Shown: in pieces, positions 33,586 through 44,894 of the stretch | Layout of the letters: each line of letters begins with the position of its first letter | Numbering within the stretch: the first letter of the stretch is position 1 | NCBI GenBank assembly: GCA_009733775.1 | Contig: WOGZ01000059.1 | Span: 62,001-126,000 of the forward strand | Direction: 5' to 3' | DNA from: Alectoria sarmentosa | Taxonomy: Eukaryota; Ascomycota; Lecanoromycetes; Lecanorales; Parmeliaceae | DNA: 64,000 nt | Translations under genes and position numbers: made by a program | The notes under the pieces: model-generated | The model's database searches: none | The model's input: the letters and a program-made list of their open reading frames with translations, nothing else | Told to the model about the DNA's origin: nothing

Positions 33586-35161
33586 AAATTCGAATGATTT
33601 TAATTGTTTAATTCGTTTAAGAATGTTATATGAGTATAAAGATAATCGTTTTTTTTTTTAAAATATACGTTATATTGATGTTGAGATAATCATTTTTCTT
33701 TAAAGCGAAAACGTTAAATAACGCTTTTTCGATACGTTTACGTTTAACATTTAAAATATTAATGCTCGTATAAATAATATCGATTTGCATTTTCTTTTTC
33801 TTTTTTTATTTATTTATAAACTTTTTAAACTTTAAATAAAGAAATTTAATTTAACATTTAATAAAGAAATGTTTAAATTTACGATTAACGATTTTATAAA
33901 AAATATAAATTTCGCGATTAATGAAGTTAAAGTCGTCGAAATCGCTTTTAACGAATTGTTTATCTTTATTATTACGATAAGCGAATATAATAATATCATT
34001 TTTCTTGATTATAAATATACGACGTTTTTCGTTCATTATGTCGTAAATAATCAAATCGAATTTAATTACATTTAAATTATAAAATATATAAATTTGAATA
34101 TAAATTGTTATAAAAACATTATAAATTTCGTCGAATTTTATGAAAAAGAGTTAAATGAGATAAAACTTCGATAATAATAAAAAGTCGTTTAAATTAACGA
34201 TTTCGACGTTAATTTTGCGAAAATCCTTTTCGTATTAATGAACGCCTTTTTCGAAATTAATGTTGATATTATATAATTAACGTATAAGCTCGATATAAAG
34301 TTTAAAGCCCATAAATTTATAATAAACATCGATAACATTTAACATAATTTGAGAATTTTCGTTATGCTTTTTAATGAATTAATAATTAACATAATTAAAA
34401 CGCTGATAAATAATCACGCAAACTTTAAGTTTAATGATGTTAATAAAAAACTAAAAAATGTTTAATATTAATTAATCGTTGATATCTTCGCTTCATTTAA
34501 TATATTTAATAATAAATTTCAAAATAATAATGAAGATTAAAGGAAAGTTATCTTTATCATTTATAAAAACATTTTTAACGACATTTTAAACGTTAAATTC
34601 AATCATCGATATCGAAAAAGATAAATAAAGAAATGTAAAAAATTGATAATGATAATAAAAATAACGAAAATGAAATTTTTTTTATCACGATTGAAAATAA
34701 ATCGAAAAGGTCGTTTTGAAAAATGCCGCTTTAAAAAAATGTCGAAACAAACGAATTTGATAATGATTTAAAGAACGATTTGAACATTTTAAAAAGAATT
34801 GATAAACGAGATCGTTTGCCTTTAACGCGTAAATCAAAGATTTCGATATCATTTAAAACGTTAAATAATTTTTCGTTGACTTTAAAATCATTATCGCACG
34901 ACGATAATATAAAAAAAATAAAAAAAAAGCTTTATTAATTCTCATTAAAGTCATTTAAATTTTTATTAATATCAATTAATTGTTATCGCTATATTTTAAG
35001 GTTTTATAATAATAATGAAAAATGCTTATATAAAAATTAACGATAAATTTGAACGATAATATTATTATAAAATGAAGTTAATAATACGAAAAATTTGATT
35101 TTAAATTTAATAATAAAGATTGAATTTAATTAAGATTATATTAAATGTAATTATAAGCGTG
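33586..35161. other. AT-rich RIP relic between the miniature elements
   Basis: Stops in all frames on both strands. By position this is part of the second Copia element upstream of its integrase (its gag side on the minus strand). No motif could be assigned. Confidence 0.35.
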
Positions 35162-35166
35162 TAAAT

Positions 35167-36983
35167 TATTAAGAAATAACTGTTATTATGATGTGATTTA
35201 ATGATTATTGTATATATATTTAAGATACAAATGATTTATAATAAAAGAAATCTTTATAATATTAAAGCGCTAAACCTAATCGAGAACCCGTGAAGGAATT
35301 CGTAATAAATGTTCATAAAAAACGAAAATGACGACGTTTTCATCGTCGACAATCATTATATAAATTAAGCAATTAATTATGATCGACGATAATATGCATT
35401 TATAATTAACGAGAGTGCGTGTCTTGAATTAATATAATGTTATAATTATTGAATAATAAACCTTTAAACAAATTCGAGATCATATAAAAAAAAACATTGA
35501 ATGAATTCAAATCGTTCAAAAACGAAATGTTCGAGATTTCGTCGAATCGTATATTGATTTCATAAAATTAATCCTTTTTTTGATTATTTTTATAATCGTT
35601 TTCAACGAGATATGTTTAATCTTTACAATTTTCGAACATTATATGTTAATTTTGCTATTGCGAGACGCCTCTTTATTTATTTATATAACGAATTAATATA
35701 AGATCGTGAAAAATAGATCTGCTTTATTATAAGCGTTATTGCGATTATCTTTAAGTTAATTTCAATCAAATGAATGTATTATTATTCATTTATTCAAGGA
35801 ATTAATTGATCGTGGTGTGTGATTGAAGTTTTAATATATTACGACATAATAATACGATTAATTAATTTCATATCATAATTAATTGATTGTATGTGAAATG
35901 CAATTCGATTAATTTAATTAAATGTAGCATTTGCTAAATGAAAGCTCGAAGAGAGATAAACTTCATATCATTAAATAAGTACGTTTGTTTTATTAATTGC
36001 GACAGCGTCATTAATGTTTTCATTTTAAATCGATTAATTAATGTAATGTATCATCGATTCAGATTCATATCTTTTAAAAGATTTCGTTTCAATTCGATTA
36101 ATTTCATTAAATATCACATCAAGGCGGAGTCACGAAAACATGCTATTATGATTGATTTAACGTCATTTCGAATAATTAAATTCTTCAATTTATTTATAAA
36201 GATATAAACGTCACGATAATAAACGTATTTATTTATATTAATAATTGAACCCTATTGTCTTTACTCTTGTTGATATTTCGAATCAAAATATTCTATTTCC
36301 TTCGCTCATAGAATTAAAACATGAGATTGTTCGAAAGAAATGTAAAATAATTATTGTTTTTAATGCGACTAAAAAACTTCAATGCTGGGAAAAAGACTGC
36401 TTTATTAACGATTTGTGTTGAAATTTCCGAATCGTTATTCAAGTCTGACGTTTATCACAATTGAAATCATAATTATAAGACTTATAACTTACTTTTATGA
36501 GAAACCTGAAATCAAAATCATTAATAACGAGTTGTTATAACCTATAACGTTGACAATGAAAACGACTTCTTCGCCTGTTTCTCCGCCGTTTTCTTTATTA
36601 AGGTTTTCTGATTTCACTATAACTTGACGATTTTTGTTGAGATTTCTTTTTAAAAACATAACAATCGGTTTATCAAAAGGATCGCGTATAAACGATATCG
36701 TATAAAAACTCGTGAAACTATAAGTATTAATGTAAAAGCGTATTTAATGTTGAGGTAATGTAAGATTTTATAAAAAATGTAAAAAATTGATATGAAAGCG
36801 AAAACAATAAAATGACAAGCATTTTACGATGTTGCTATCATTTATTAAGAAATAGTTGTTATTATAATGTGGTTTAATGATTATTATATGTATATTTAAG
36901 ATATAAATAATCTGCAGTGAAAAAAGTCTCTACAGTGTCAAGGCGCTAAACCTAATCGAAAATTCGTGAAGAAATTCGTAACA
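35167..36983. mobile_element. Miniature LTR element 2 (TRIM-like, 1,817 bp)
   Basis: Two direct 141-bp LTRs, 35167-35307 and 36843-36983, share tattaagaaata at the start and attcgtaa(c/t)a at the end. A perfect duplication taaat lies outside (35162-35166 and 36984-36988). The expected TG start reads TA in both copies, a RIP-type G to A change. The 1.5-kb interior contains no pol motif; a 89-codon frame at 35938-36207 has no identity. Confidence 0.8.
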
Positions 36984-36988
36984 TAAAT

Positions 36989-37752
36989 CTTTTTAAAAAA
37001 TTCGCATTCTTTTTATATTGTTTAATTAAAAATTCAAATTCAAAATATTCGCTTCGACGATTATTATCGTGAAATTGAAATTAATTAAATTTTATAATCA
37101 TAATAACAAAATGCTATCGATAATAAATAAAAAATTTGATAATAAAATCTCAATTTTTTTTTTCAAAATTTTTTTGAAATTAAAACGTTAATTTTAATAT
37201 ATAAAGTTTATTGTTTTTAATTTTAAATAAATTTTTAAACGTTTAAATAATAATAAAATTAACTTTAAACTACTTTAAACGATGATTAAATTAATAATAA
37301 TGTTAATATTTAATCATTTAATTTGTCTCATTAATTCGATATATCGTTAAAAATGTAAATTATTAATTTAATAAAATGTCATGAAAATAAGAGCGCATTT
37401 TTCTCTGTTTAATGTGTTTTACGTAAAAAAGTTAACAATGTTATAAAGATTTTATCATGATTCGATCGCATAATCATATACGACGTCGATTAAAAGCGAA
37501 TAATTTCGGCTCGTCGAGAGCTGAGAGACTTTTAATCTTCGAATTTCGAATTATAATCGTTTAAGCTTAAAAATCATTTTATAAATGAAAATTGCTTATT
37601 TTAAAAAGATTAATTAAATAAATTTTTTTATAATTAATTATCTCATTGCGATAAATATAAAATATTTGAAAACAATTATAATTATAATAATAAATAAATA
37701 GATTATGCTTATAACGATCGTCGAATAAATTCGAGTTTATAATTTATAAAAA
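36989..37752. other. AT-rich RIP relic of the second Copia element
   Basis: No readable frame or motif is present. It lies between miniature element 2 and the right terminal repeat of the second Copia element. Confidence 0.35.
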
Positions 37753-37864
37753 TATGATATAAAACACTTAATTAATTGAAATAGTCGCGATAAAGCATTT
37801 AAATACAAAATATATCAAGTCTCGACAAATCTTTTATATTTTAAATAATTAATACATTTTAACA
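37753..37864 (-). repeat. Terminal repeat of the second Copia element, right copy
   Basis: Direct repeat of 20850-20980, starting tatgatataaaacac and ending acattttaaca. The plus-strand outer Copia integrase relic resumes just after it. Confidence 0.65.
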
Positions 37865-40517
37865 CAAAAATCACTTTAAGAATATAAACGTTATATTCGA
37901 ATTAATTGTGATTTACACATTTAAATAAAATGATTTTAACGAGATTCAAAATCGCATAATTATAAACGATATATAAGTTATATTATTTAATTTCAAATTA
38001 TCACGTTATTTATAATTCGAACTTTTATACATTAAAATATATTAGAAAAATAAAAGTCTTATTATACGTTTTCAAGATATCATATTATACGAAGCATAAA
38101 TCGATAAAAAGTAAATTATTAAACATATAAAAATTATTGAATACGTTATATAAATTTATATATTCAAAGAAAAACGCAAAAAGTTAAATAAACGTAACAA
38201 AAAATGTTATTTATTCGATTACGAAAAAACGAATATTTTTCGAATATAAAATTTAGTTATAAATAAGATAAATCGAATATCGCATATAAACTTCGACGAA
38301 TCACGAATAATAACGTTAATTGTATTAAATACGAGTTATTGATTAATCGAGATCACAGATAGCGATGTTATAAATGTATTTAAATCAGAAAATGACTTTA
38401 TTAAGCATTCACATATATCATATAACGTTATAAATATATATGCATATTTATTTAACCTTGAAAAGATTTAAAATATTTTTATTTCACGAATTTTCAACGA
38501 AGATTTCGAAGATATGAGAGAGAAAGATATAAGCGCAAACATATTCGATGAGAAAGATCTTAAAAAAAAAAAATTAATAGTTTAAAAGTAGATTTAAATT
38601 TAAATATCGATATAATTTACATTATGCGATCAAAGCGCATCTTAAAGTCTTTTCAAAAAGTTCAATTAAATGAAAAATAAAGCGATATAAAAATGTGAAT
38701 TTAAAAGATAATTATATATATCAAATGCAATAAAAATTTTGAATTTAAACGTTTATATTATAAATAGATTATTCTTAATTATGATGACTTAAATTATTAT
38801 AATTTTAAATCGAAATTCGATTTTATTATTGTCGTTTAATAGATAATCGAAATGAGAGATCATTAAATTATAAAAAAAAAAAAAAATTGAAAGTTCTTGA
38901 CTTACGAACAAGTTATGAATAATTTTTATATATATAAATAATAAAAATTCATAAATAAATAAATGCAATTCTTTGTCACAATGAATATTTAAAAACTTAT
39001 TTCGAGAACGAAAAATATATATATTTTTATAAGTAAATAAGTTTATAAAATCAAAAAGAAATTCGATAATTTTATTCTTTATAAGTTTAAATGAATAATA
39101 TAAGATTTTAAACAAATTTATAATATTAATTACGATTAAACATTCGTTTTAATAATAAAGTTTATGTCGTTTAAGATATTATTTGCAATTATGATTTATT
39201 ACGACTTAAATTGTGAGTAAATAAATGTTATTATCGTATTCTTAAACTTATTTTTAAAGAAAACGATTTATGTGAAACATTTTAAAAAGTATAAAAATGG
39301 TAAATACGATTTAATATATCTTTTATTTAAAGCATTATATGATTTTAAATAATCGTTATACGAATAATATTTTATATTACGCGAATTTCTCGAATTTAAA
39401 AGCTTTAAATATATCGAATTCGATTATTTTTTTTTGTTAATAAAATTATAAAGCTTATTGTTAACGTTTATATAAATAATATTCAAATTTATAATCTTAA
39501 AAAATTTAAATACATTAAATAGCTTAAATAAAATTTATATAAACGATTTATCATAATCGATCTCGATTTATTTATATATTATCTTAATATGAAAATATAA
39601 AAAAATCGTTTTAAACGTATTATACGCATCACATAAATAATATATTTAAAAAAAATATTAGCTCGTTTCGAAATAATCGATTATATATCGATATTTATAT
39701 CGATAATAATCGATGCATTATTATAAAAGAAAGTTATCGATAAAGCTAAATCGAAAGATATATTACGATATTAATCGATGATAAAGTCGATTATATATTT
39801 TATAATATAAATTCGTCTCGATATATGCTTTATCGTTACGATATTTTTTCATTATAATCAAAATTTAAACATTAAATATTATATAATCGTTAAGCGAATA
39901 ATTCGTTATTTAAAAAATATTATAAATCACGAAATCATTTATGAAATGATTAATGAATTAAAAGATTATACGAATGTTAATTGAATCTCAAATCAAAAGA
40001 CTCGTCGATTTTTTAAAGTTTATGTGTTTTTATTATATAATAATGCGATCAATTAAACGTTTAAATGATAATAATTAATCGTTTTATTATTATGTGAAAT
40101 TGAATATATAACTCAGATTTAAACGATAAAGAAAATAATATAATTAACACGATTATTATCAAAATTAAACATCGACTTTAAATTGTTTACAAAGTTTATA
40201 TTAATTAAAATAGATAATTAAAAAATTATTATATTAATAAAGGATTCTCGCTTTCACTCGCATACGAAATATATTAATATATAATAACATTTCGTATAAG
40301 ATTAAATTGAAACCGAAGTCGTAAAATTCGAATAAATATTTATTAATAATATGATAGCAGATGAACTCACGAAGACTTTTATAAATAACAAATTTGTAAC
40401 GTTTATACGTCAAATTAAACTCAATAAGAGTAATTAAAAGTTATAATCTTGAATGTGAATTGTGTGAAAATATTGAAAAGATAGTATATGCAATTCATTA
40501 TTCGAATTGTGTGAAAA
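37865..40517 (+). pseudogene. Outer Copia pol relic: integrase end, reverse transcriptase, RNase H
   Basis: Just after the nested element the plus strand reads FELIVIYTFK then NDFNEIQNR, a worn form of the Copia block E-x-T-x-x-YTP-x-x-NG-x-x-ER-x-NR. Near the end (40340-40435) it reads FINNMIADELTKTF and NKFVTFIRQIKL, the characteristic Copia RNase H terminus. Stops interrupt every part. It ends about 80 bp before the right LTR. Confidence 0.6.
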
Positions 40518-40739
40518 TGTTGAAATCAATCAATCGAAAATCTATATATGATTTATTATTCAATATTAACAATATGTTAAAAATAGTGTGTTAACATTAC
40601 TTCAAGTGGCAATATACTAGCGTGTATTTGTCACAGGCGTTATATAGCATAAGTAACCTACACTCCTACATAGTAGAACAATAAGTCAAGTCTATTATCT
40701 ACACATGAGACCATTACTGAATAGCCTCATTCTCCAACA
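40518..40739 (+). repeat. 3' LTR of the outer Copia element
   Basis: Direct repeat of 15573-15794 with the same length. The inner start is RIP-mutated (TGTTGAAATCAATC) and the outer end is clean (ATTCTCCAACA). The target duplication gttat follows immediately. Confidence 0.9.
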
Positions 40740-40744
40740 GTTAT

Positions 40745-41098
40745 GCTTCTACATGTCAGATGAGTCCGAAACACATTGGTGATGAATTCACATTTATGAT
40801 ATAGAGCGGACCATGGCTTTTATTCCAATACACGTTACGTTGCACAGACCATTCAATGATGCTGGCCGCTTTCGACGAAAAGAGTTTTCCACATACGCAG
40901 CGAGGAGGAGAGGCCAAAGGTGTCACGCGACAAATCATCAATAATGGTTAATCGGCAATTCACCCAAGTGAAGCCTCCATTGTTGAATCGAATGATTTGC
41001 ATTGTAGCTTTTGAACAGCTGTACTGAGATACTGGTACAAGCGACCCTCGAGCTTGACTCCGCAATGTAAGCACCTGGTACCGTAGTACGCCATTCAA
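40745..41098. other. Short flank between the Copia block and the uL5 gene
   Basis: GC-balanced sequence with no gene. It presumably contains the 3' untranslated region of the minus-strand ribosomal protein gene. Confidence 0.45.
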
Positions 41099-41860
41099 CT
41101 AGGTACTGCGGTCTCCCCTCACAATACCCTCGAATCGGTTCTTGAACCACTTGATCGTCTCTTGCTGGTTGATACGGTGGCTGGCACCAACCTTGCTCTG
41201 GGCACGTCTTCGCTTGGCTACTCGCTCGCCGGGTCGTGTCCTAAAAAGTGATCAGTATCTCATTCAAAATCTGCAAGGGCCCCAACACGTCTCCGTATCG
41301 GAGAAAACTCACATGCAGCAGTAAAAGTCCATGCCGTAGATACCAATCGCCGGATCATACTTGATGCCCAAATCGATGTGCTCGCTAATACCGAATCCAA
41401 AGTTGCCAGTCTCGCTAAAATTCTTCTTTCGCAGCTCATACTCCTTTACCTTGAGTCCCCGCTCGAGAATCTCCTCTGCCTTGGCACCACGAACAGTCAC
41501 GTGAACAGCAATTTTTTCGTTCCGTCGGATACCGAAGGTTCGGACGGTATAGCGTGCTTTGCCTGAAAGGAAGCAGACAGTGTTAGACAACGCTGCGGGA
41601 AAGCGAGGACCACTGCAGGAGCGAGCACAGGATGTATGCGTACTGTAGACGGGCGTTTGACCAGATAACTGTTCGAGCACTTTGGCTCCGCGAGTGAGTC
41701 TATCACCGGATTCGCCGACAGAGATGTTGAGGACAAGTTTTTCGATGCGTAGTTCGCGCATGGGGTTTGCGCTTTTGTCTTTGGACTCCGCCTTAATCGC
41801 AGGTTAGCGTTGCGGTGAGCAGTAGAGCCTGGTGAGCCCACATCTGTAGAAACTTACCAT
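41099..41860 (-). CDS. rpl11: 60S ribosomal protein L11 (uL5)
   Basis: Cytosolic large-subunit protein uL5, which binds 5S rRNA in the central protuberance; 180 residues. Four exons on the minus strand: 41860-41858 (the ATG alone), 41791-41644, 41562-41313 and 41240-41099. Introns of 66, 81 and 72 nt all have clear GT-AG ends. The joined product starts MAESKDKSANPMRELRIEKL and contains NISVGESGDRLTR, GQTPVYSKARYTVRTFGIRR and GIYGMDFYCCMTRPGERVAK. It ends HRINQQETIKWFKNRFEGIV plus a short tail. The 81-nt intron has no stop and keeps the frame, so an unspliced reading falsely inserts 27 residues after PVY. Divergent from SmB. Confidence 0.95.
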
Positions 41861-42142
41861 GATCGATAATGCGTCCAACGAAGGTGTTGCAAAGAGGGCA
41901 ATGCAGTCGCTGCCGTATAAAGTTGAGGTCCTGTGTGGGCATTTAGCGAAAGTATCTAGCGTGCTTGGCGTGTAATTTATCGCTAGTGCAAGTCGTTTCG
42001 AAGAACCTCTAATCGCAAGAATCTAGAGGTTTCACACACACTATACTGCGAGCTTCATATTCGAAAGAGTGGAGAGCCCAGGAAGCTTAGAGCTTCATTA
42101 CAATCTTTGGACAAATCGCGTGAGCGACCACAGCTGATCATC
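41861..42142. promoter_or_regulatory. Divergent promoter region (rpl11 / SmB)
   Basis: A 282-bp gap between the two start codons of oppositely transcribed genes must serve both. No defined element can be singled out. Confidence 0.4.
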
Positions 42143-43125
42143 ATGGCAAACAAACAGGGGAAGATGGTGAGTCTTCCAAATCGACTTTTGAATTCATGTC
42201 AGGCTTTGTTGACACTCTTGCTGATCGTTCTGGTGGTAGCAAAATCTTGTAAGCTCTCAAGATCTCCCTCGGCCAGCTCCCAATTCTCCTCCAAGACGCC
42301 AGAAACGTATCCAAAATGACTAATACTGGTCCAGATCAATTACCGAATGAGAATCACACTGAATGATGGGCGACAAATGACTGGGCAAATGCTGGCATTT
42401 GATAAGGTTAGTACAGATCAAAGCGAAGGTTTGTTTTTGCTAATTGCGACGCAGCACATGAACCTCGTCCTCGCAGACACAGAAGAATTCCGCCGAGTAA
42501 AACGCAAGCCTACCAAAGGCGCACAATCCGCTCCCGGCAGTTCCACACCCGCACTCGTCGAATCGGAAGAAAAGCGCACTCTTGGTCTCACCATTGTTCG
42601 CGGGACCCATATCGTCTCCTGCTCAGTCGACGGCCCTCCTCCTGCCGATCCGTCGGCAAGATTAGGAGCAAGCGCGCCAGGAGGTGCTGGAGGTGCACCT
42701 CCTACGCTAGCTGCTGGACCAGGCATAAGTAGACCTGCTGGACGAGGAATGCCGGTTGGACTAGGTGGCCCGGCTGCGGGAGTGGGAGGACCAGCGCCGC
42801 CAGGAGGGTTTCCTGGGTTTCCACCTGGTGGATTCCCTGGAGGTGCACCACCAGGATTTGCAGGACGTGGAGGACCCCCAGGAGGAGGACCACGTAAGTT
42901 TTTTCAAGAACCATGGCTGGATCAGAATGCTGATTATTGGTTTCTAGCTGGATTCGCACCGCCACCAGGGTTCCCTGGAGGACCACGTAAGCTATGCCAG
43001 CATCTCAGTTTTTGAAGTGATAGTGACTGACGAGATTTTTAGCGCAAGGGTTTCAGCCGCCGCCGGGCTTTCAGCCTCCGCCTGGAGGCCGTGGTTTCCC
43101 ACCGCCAGGATTTCAAAGGGGGTGA
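42143..43125 (+). CDS. smb1: Small nuclear ribonucleoprotein SmB
   Basis: Core Sm-ring protein B of the spliceosomal U1, U2, U4 and U5 particles; 221 residues. Six exons: 42143-42166, 42240-42248, 42335-42406, 42455-42893, 42948-42986 and 43043-43125. The second exon is only 9 nt (CAAAATCTT) and supplies QNL, giving the conserved start KMQNLINYRMRITLNDGRQM. The Sm1 motif follows and Sm2 is recognisable in LGLTIVRGTHIVSCSVDGPP. The C-terminal half is Pro/Gly-rich with PPGF repeats (APPGGFPGFPPGGFPGG), as usual for SmB. The 48- and 54-nt introns have no stop and keep frame. The protein ends GFPPPGFQRG. Confidence 0.93.
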
Positions 43126-43554
43126 TCTACGTGACAGTTGGCTGATTAGATCGATGCCAGAGTACATGGAGGCATTGGACCCCATGATTAGAACGCGAGA
43201 GCTCTATCTCGACCAAAGTGAAAGCAGGACATGAGGAAAACCCTAGCCTGTTTCTGCAAATGACCAGCGCCAGGACTGGCGTTTGGGAGGATGGACTGCT
43301 CAAATACCACAAAAGCGCCAGGAAAGTAGATTCAGATCAAAATCTTTAAATGCCAACACTTGCCAGACCTCATCTTTACCCATCTTCTTCCTCCTAAACG
43401 TAACCCAAACAGTAAACGAAATGGCACGTGACACCCATTCCTTTGATAATTGACATTTTCAGCCCTATCGGCGATAAAACCAAAGCTCCTCAACTTGCCG
43501 GAGACCTGCCTGTGCAGTAAAGAACGCATCTTCCTCCTCACCACCATCCTCACA
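43126..43554. other. Intergenic region, SmB 3' end to mpc1 promoter
   Basis: A 429-bp gap holding the SmB downstream region and the promoter of the pyruvate carrier gene on the same strand. No gene or repeat was recognised. Confidence 0.4.
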
Positions 43555-44478
43555 ATGGCAGCCGCAATCTCAGCGCTCAATGCCAAAATCCGGTCGCAGC
43601 CCGTCCTGAACTATGTCTGCTCAACCCGTACGTCAAACCCGCGCCTTGACACCGACCCTGCTCCGAACCTCAACGGCTGACCGACTGACTAAACTTGCAC
43701 CCTCTCCAGATTTCTGGGGCCCAGTCTCCAACTTCGGCATCCCCATCGCCGCCGTCATGGACACGCAGAAAGATCCCGAGATGTATCTATCCTCCCTCCC
43801 TCCCTTCCACCCTTCCAAACAAAACCCTCCCCAGCTGTCCCCAATTCCTCGAGAGCGAGCGGTCCCTTTGAAATCGCCGCCAGCGACGTTGGTCTGACAT
43901 GATTCTGAACGACGCAGCATCTCCGGCCGCATGACGGGCGCTCTGATACTCTACTCGGGCACCTTTATGCGCTACGCCCTGGCGGTCCAGCCGAAGAACT
44001 ATCTGCTATTTGGGTGCCATTTTGTCAACTTCGGCGCCCAGCTGACGCAGGGTTATCGCTACATGCAGTATTGGAAGTGAGTGGCTTTTCTCTCTCTTTT
44101 CTTTTCTTTTCTTAGGAGAAAGCGTTGGGGGATGGGTGGGGTTGTGGAGGGAGAGTATGGGTGTCGGAGGGTAGATGTCTGCGGGATATGGGACATGGGC
44201 AACTCTGTGGATAGAGGCCTTGCGAGGGCCTTTTGAGCAGGGACGGAAGGGCCCGTTCGGAGCGGATTGTGACGTTTTCTGTGGTTGTGGACGGCTGCTA
44301 ATGTGTGATTAGTTACGGGGGGAGAGAAGCATCGTTAGAGGCGAAAGCGAAGACGGAGGCCAATCAGATTGCTCAGGATGGCAAATCGATAGCCGGGGAC
44401 GCAAAGGCGGGCGCGGAGGGTATCATCGGCGACGTGAAACAAAAGGCGGGAGAGCTGAAGCAGAAGGTGGTGAAATAG
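43555..44478 (+). CDS. mpc1: Mitochondrial pyruvate carrier subunit 1
   Basis: Subunit of the inner-membrane MPC heterodimer that imports pyruvate; 156 residues. Four exons: 43555-43627, 43710-43782, 43918-44076 and 44313-44478. The joined sequence reads NYVCSTHFWGPVSNFGIPIA, then KDPEIISGRMTGAL, YSGTFMRYALAVQPKNYLLF and CHFVNFGAQLTQGYRYMQYW, which is the MPC1 type with three membrane segments. After WNYGGREA an extra 45-residue Ala/Lys/Glu-rich tail (EANQIAQDGKSIAGDAKAGA) extends the protein past the usual 110-130 residues; it looks like an amphipathic helix. Convergent with the M16 peptidase gene. Confidence 0.92.
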
Positions 44479-44894
44479 GGTGCTTGGGGAATGGATGGGT
44501 CGGTGGAAAGACTGGAGTCAGGGTTTTGTTTGTTTGTACATATGTTTCCAATGCCAATTTTCTTCGGGCTCTTTTCCAAGGTCCGTCTCTAGAAATCGGT
44601 ATCGCTTTTGCAGTAGTCAGGAGTCTTGATGCTGTATGATTGAGCCGAGGCATTCGCAAGTTATTGGATACAAGTCTTTATACTGAACCATGGTGTAAGA
44701 ACCTTTGGAACCGAATTGCGGTGAATGAATCTATCTCTCAAGTCTATATGTCCGTATCCTAGATGCCAAGAGCTTCCGTTCCTCCGCGGACCTTCTACAG
44801 GGGTTTTTGACAGCGTGTTGTGCTCGCAGGAAGATGGGGATCTGATATTGCCGTCGTTCTTTATATGGTCTTAAATCGGCGGGCGACATCACGA
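44479..44894. other. Convergent 3' intergenic region
   Basis: This 416-bp stretch lies between the stops of two convergent genes (mpc1 and the M16 peptidase). Both 3' untranslated regions lie here; nothing else was recognised. Confidence 0.45.

Larger units (their letters stand above)
20850..37864 (-). mobile_element. Second Copia element, inserted in the integrase of the outer one
   Basis: Direct repeats at 20850-20980 and 37753-37864 (TATGATATAAAACAC...TTTTAACA) bracket this span and sit exactly where the outer integrase relic breaks. Minus-strand relics inside, at 25000-24638 and 24472-24164, are clearly Copia integrase. No perfect target duplication was found (gaaaa against caaaa), so the boundaries are less certain than for the other elements. 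The Gypsy element, a solo LTR and two miniature LTR elements lie inside it. Confidence 0.6.
15573..40739 (+). mobile_element. Copia-type LTR retrotransposon with nested insertions (25.2 kb as it stands)
   Basis: Both ends carry the same 222-bp LTR, beginning TGTTGGAAT on the left and ending CTCCAACA on the right. The pentamer gttat flanks the whole block (15568-15572 and 40740-40744), so everything between is one insertion site; the empty site would read agcataggttatgcttct. Plus-strand relics fit Ty1/Copia order: a gag fragment near 16460-16900, integrase pieces at about 20640-20845 and 37870-38000, and a terminal RNase H motif (MIADELTKTF) near 40355. The body is heavily RIP-mutated and full of stops. 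Its original length was perhaps 5-6 kb; the rest is nested elements, annotated separately. Confidence 0.88.

Noticed and set aside
33850..34080. Overlapping 67-codon frames on both strands
   Set aside because: Symmetric frames are expected by chance in AT-rich sequence whose few stops fall unevenly; no motif in either.
35938..36207. 89-codon frame inside miniature element 2 as an accessory protein
   Set aside because: Composition matches RIP-mutated non-coding DNA and no motif is seen.
15568..40744. Centromere, because of extreme AT content
   Set aside because: The AT-richness is explained by RIP of nested retrotransposons with identifiable ends; no independent centromere evidence can be read from sequence.
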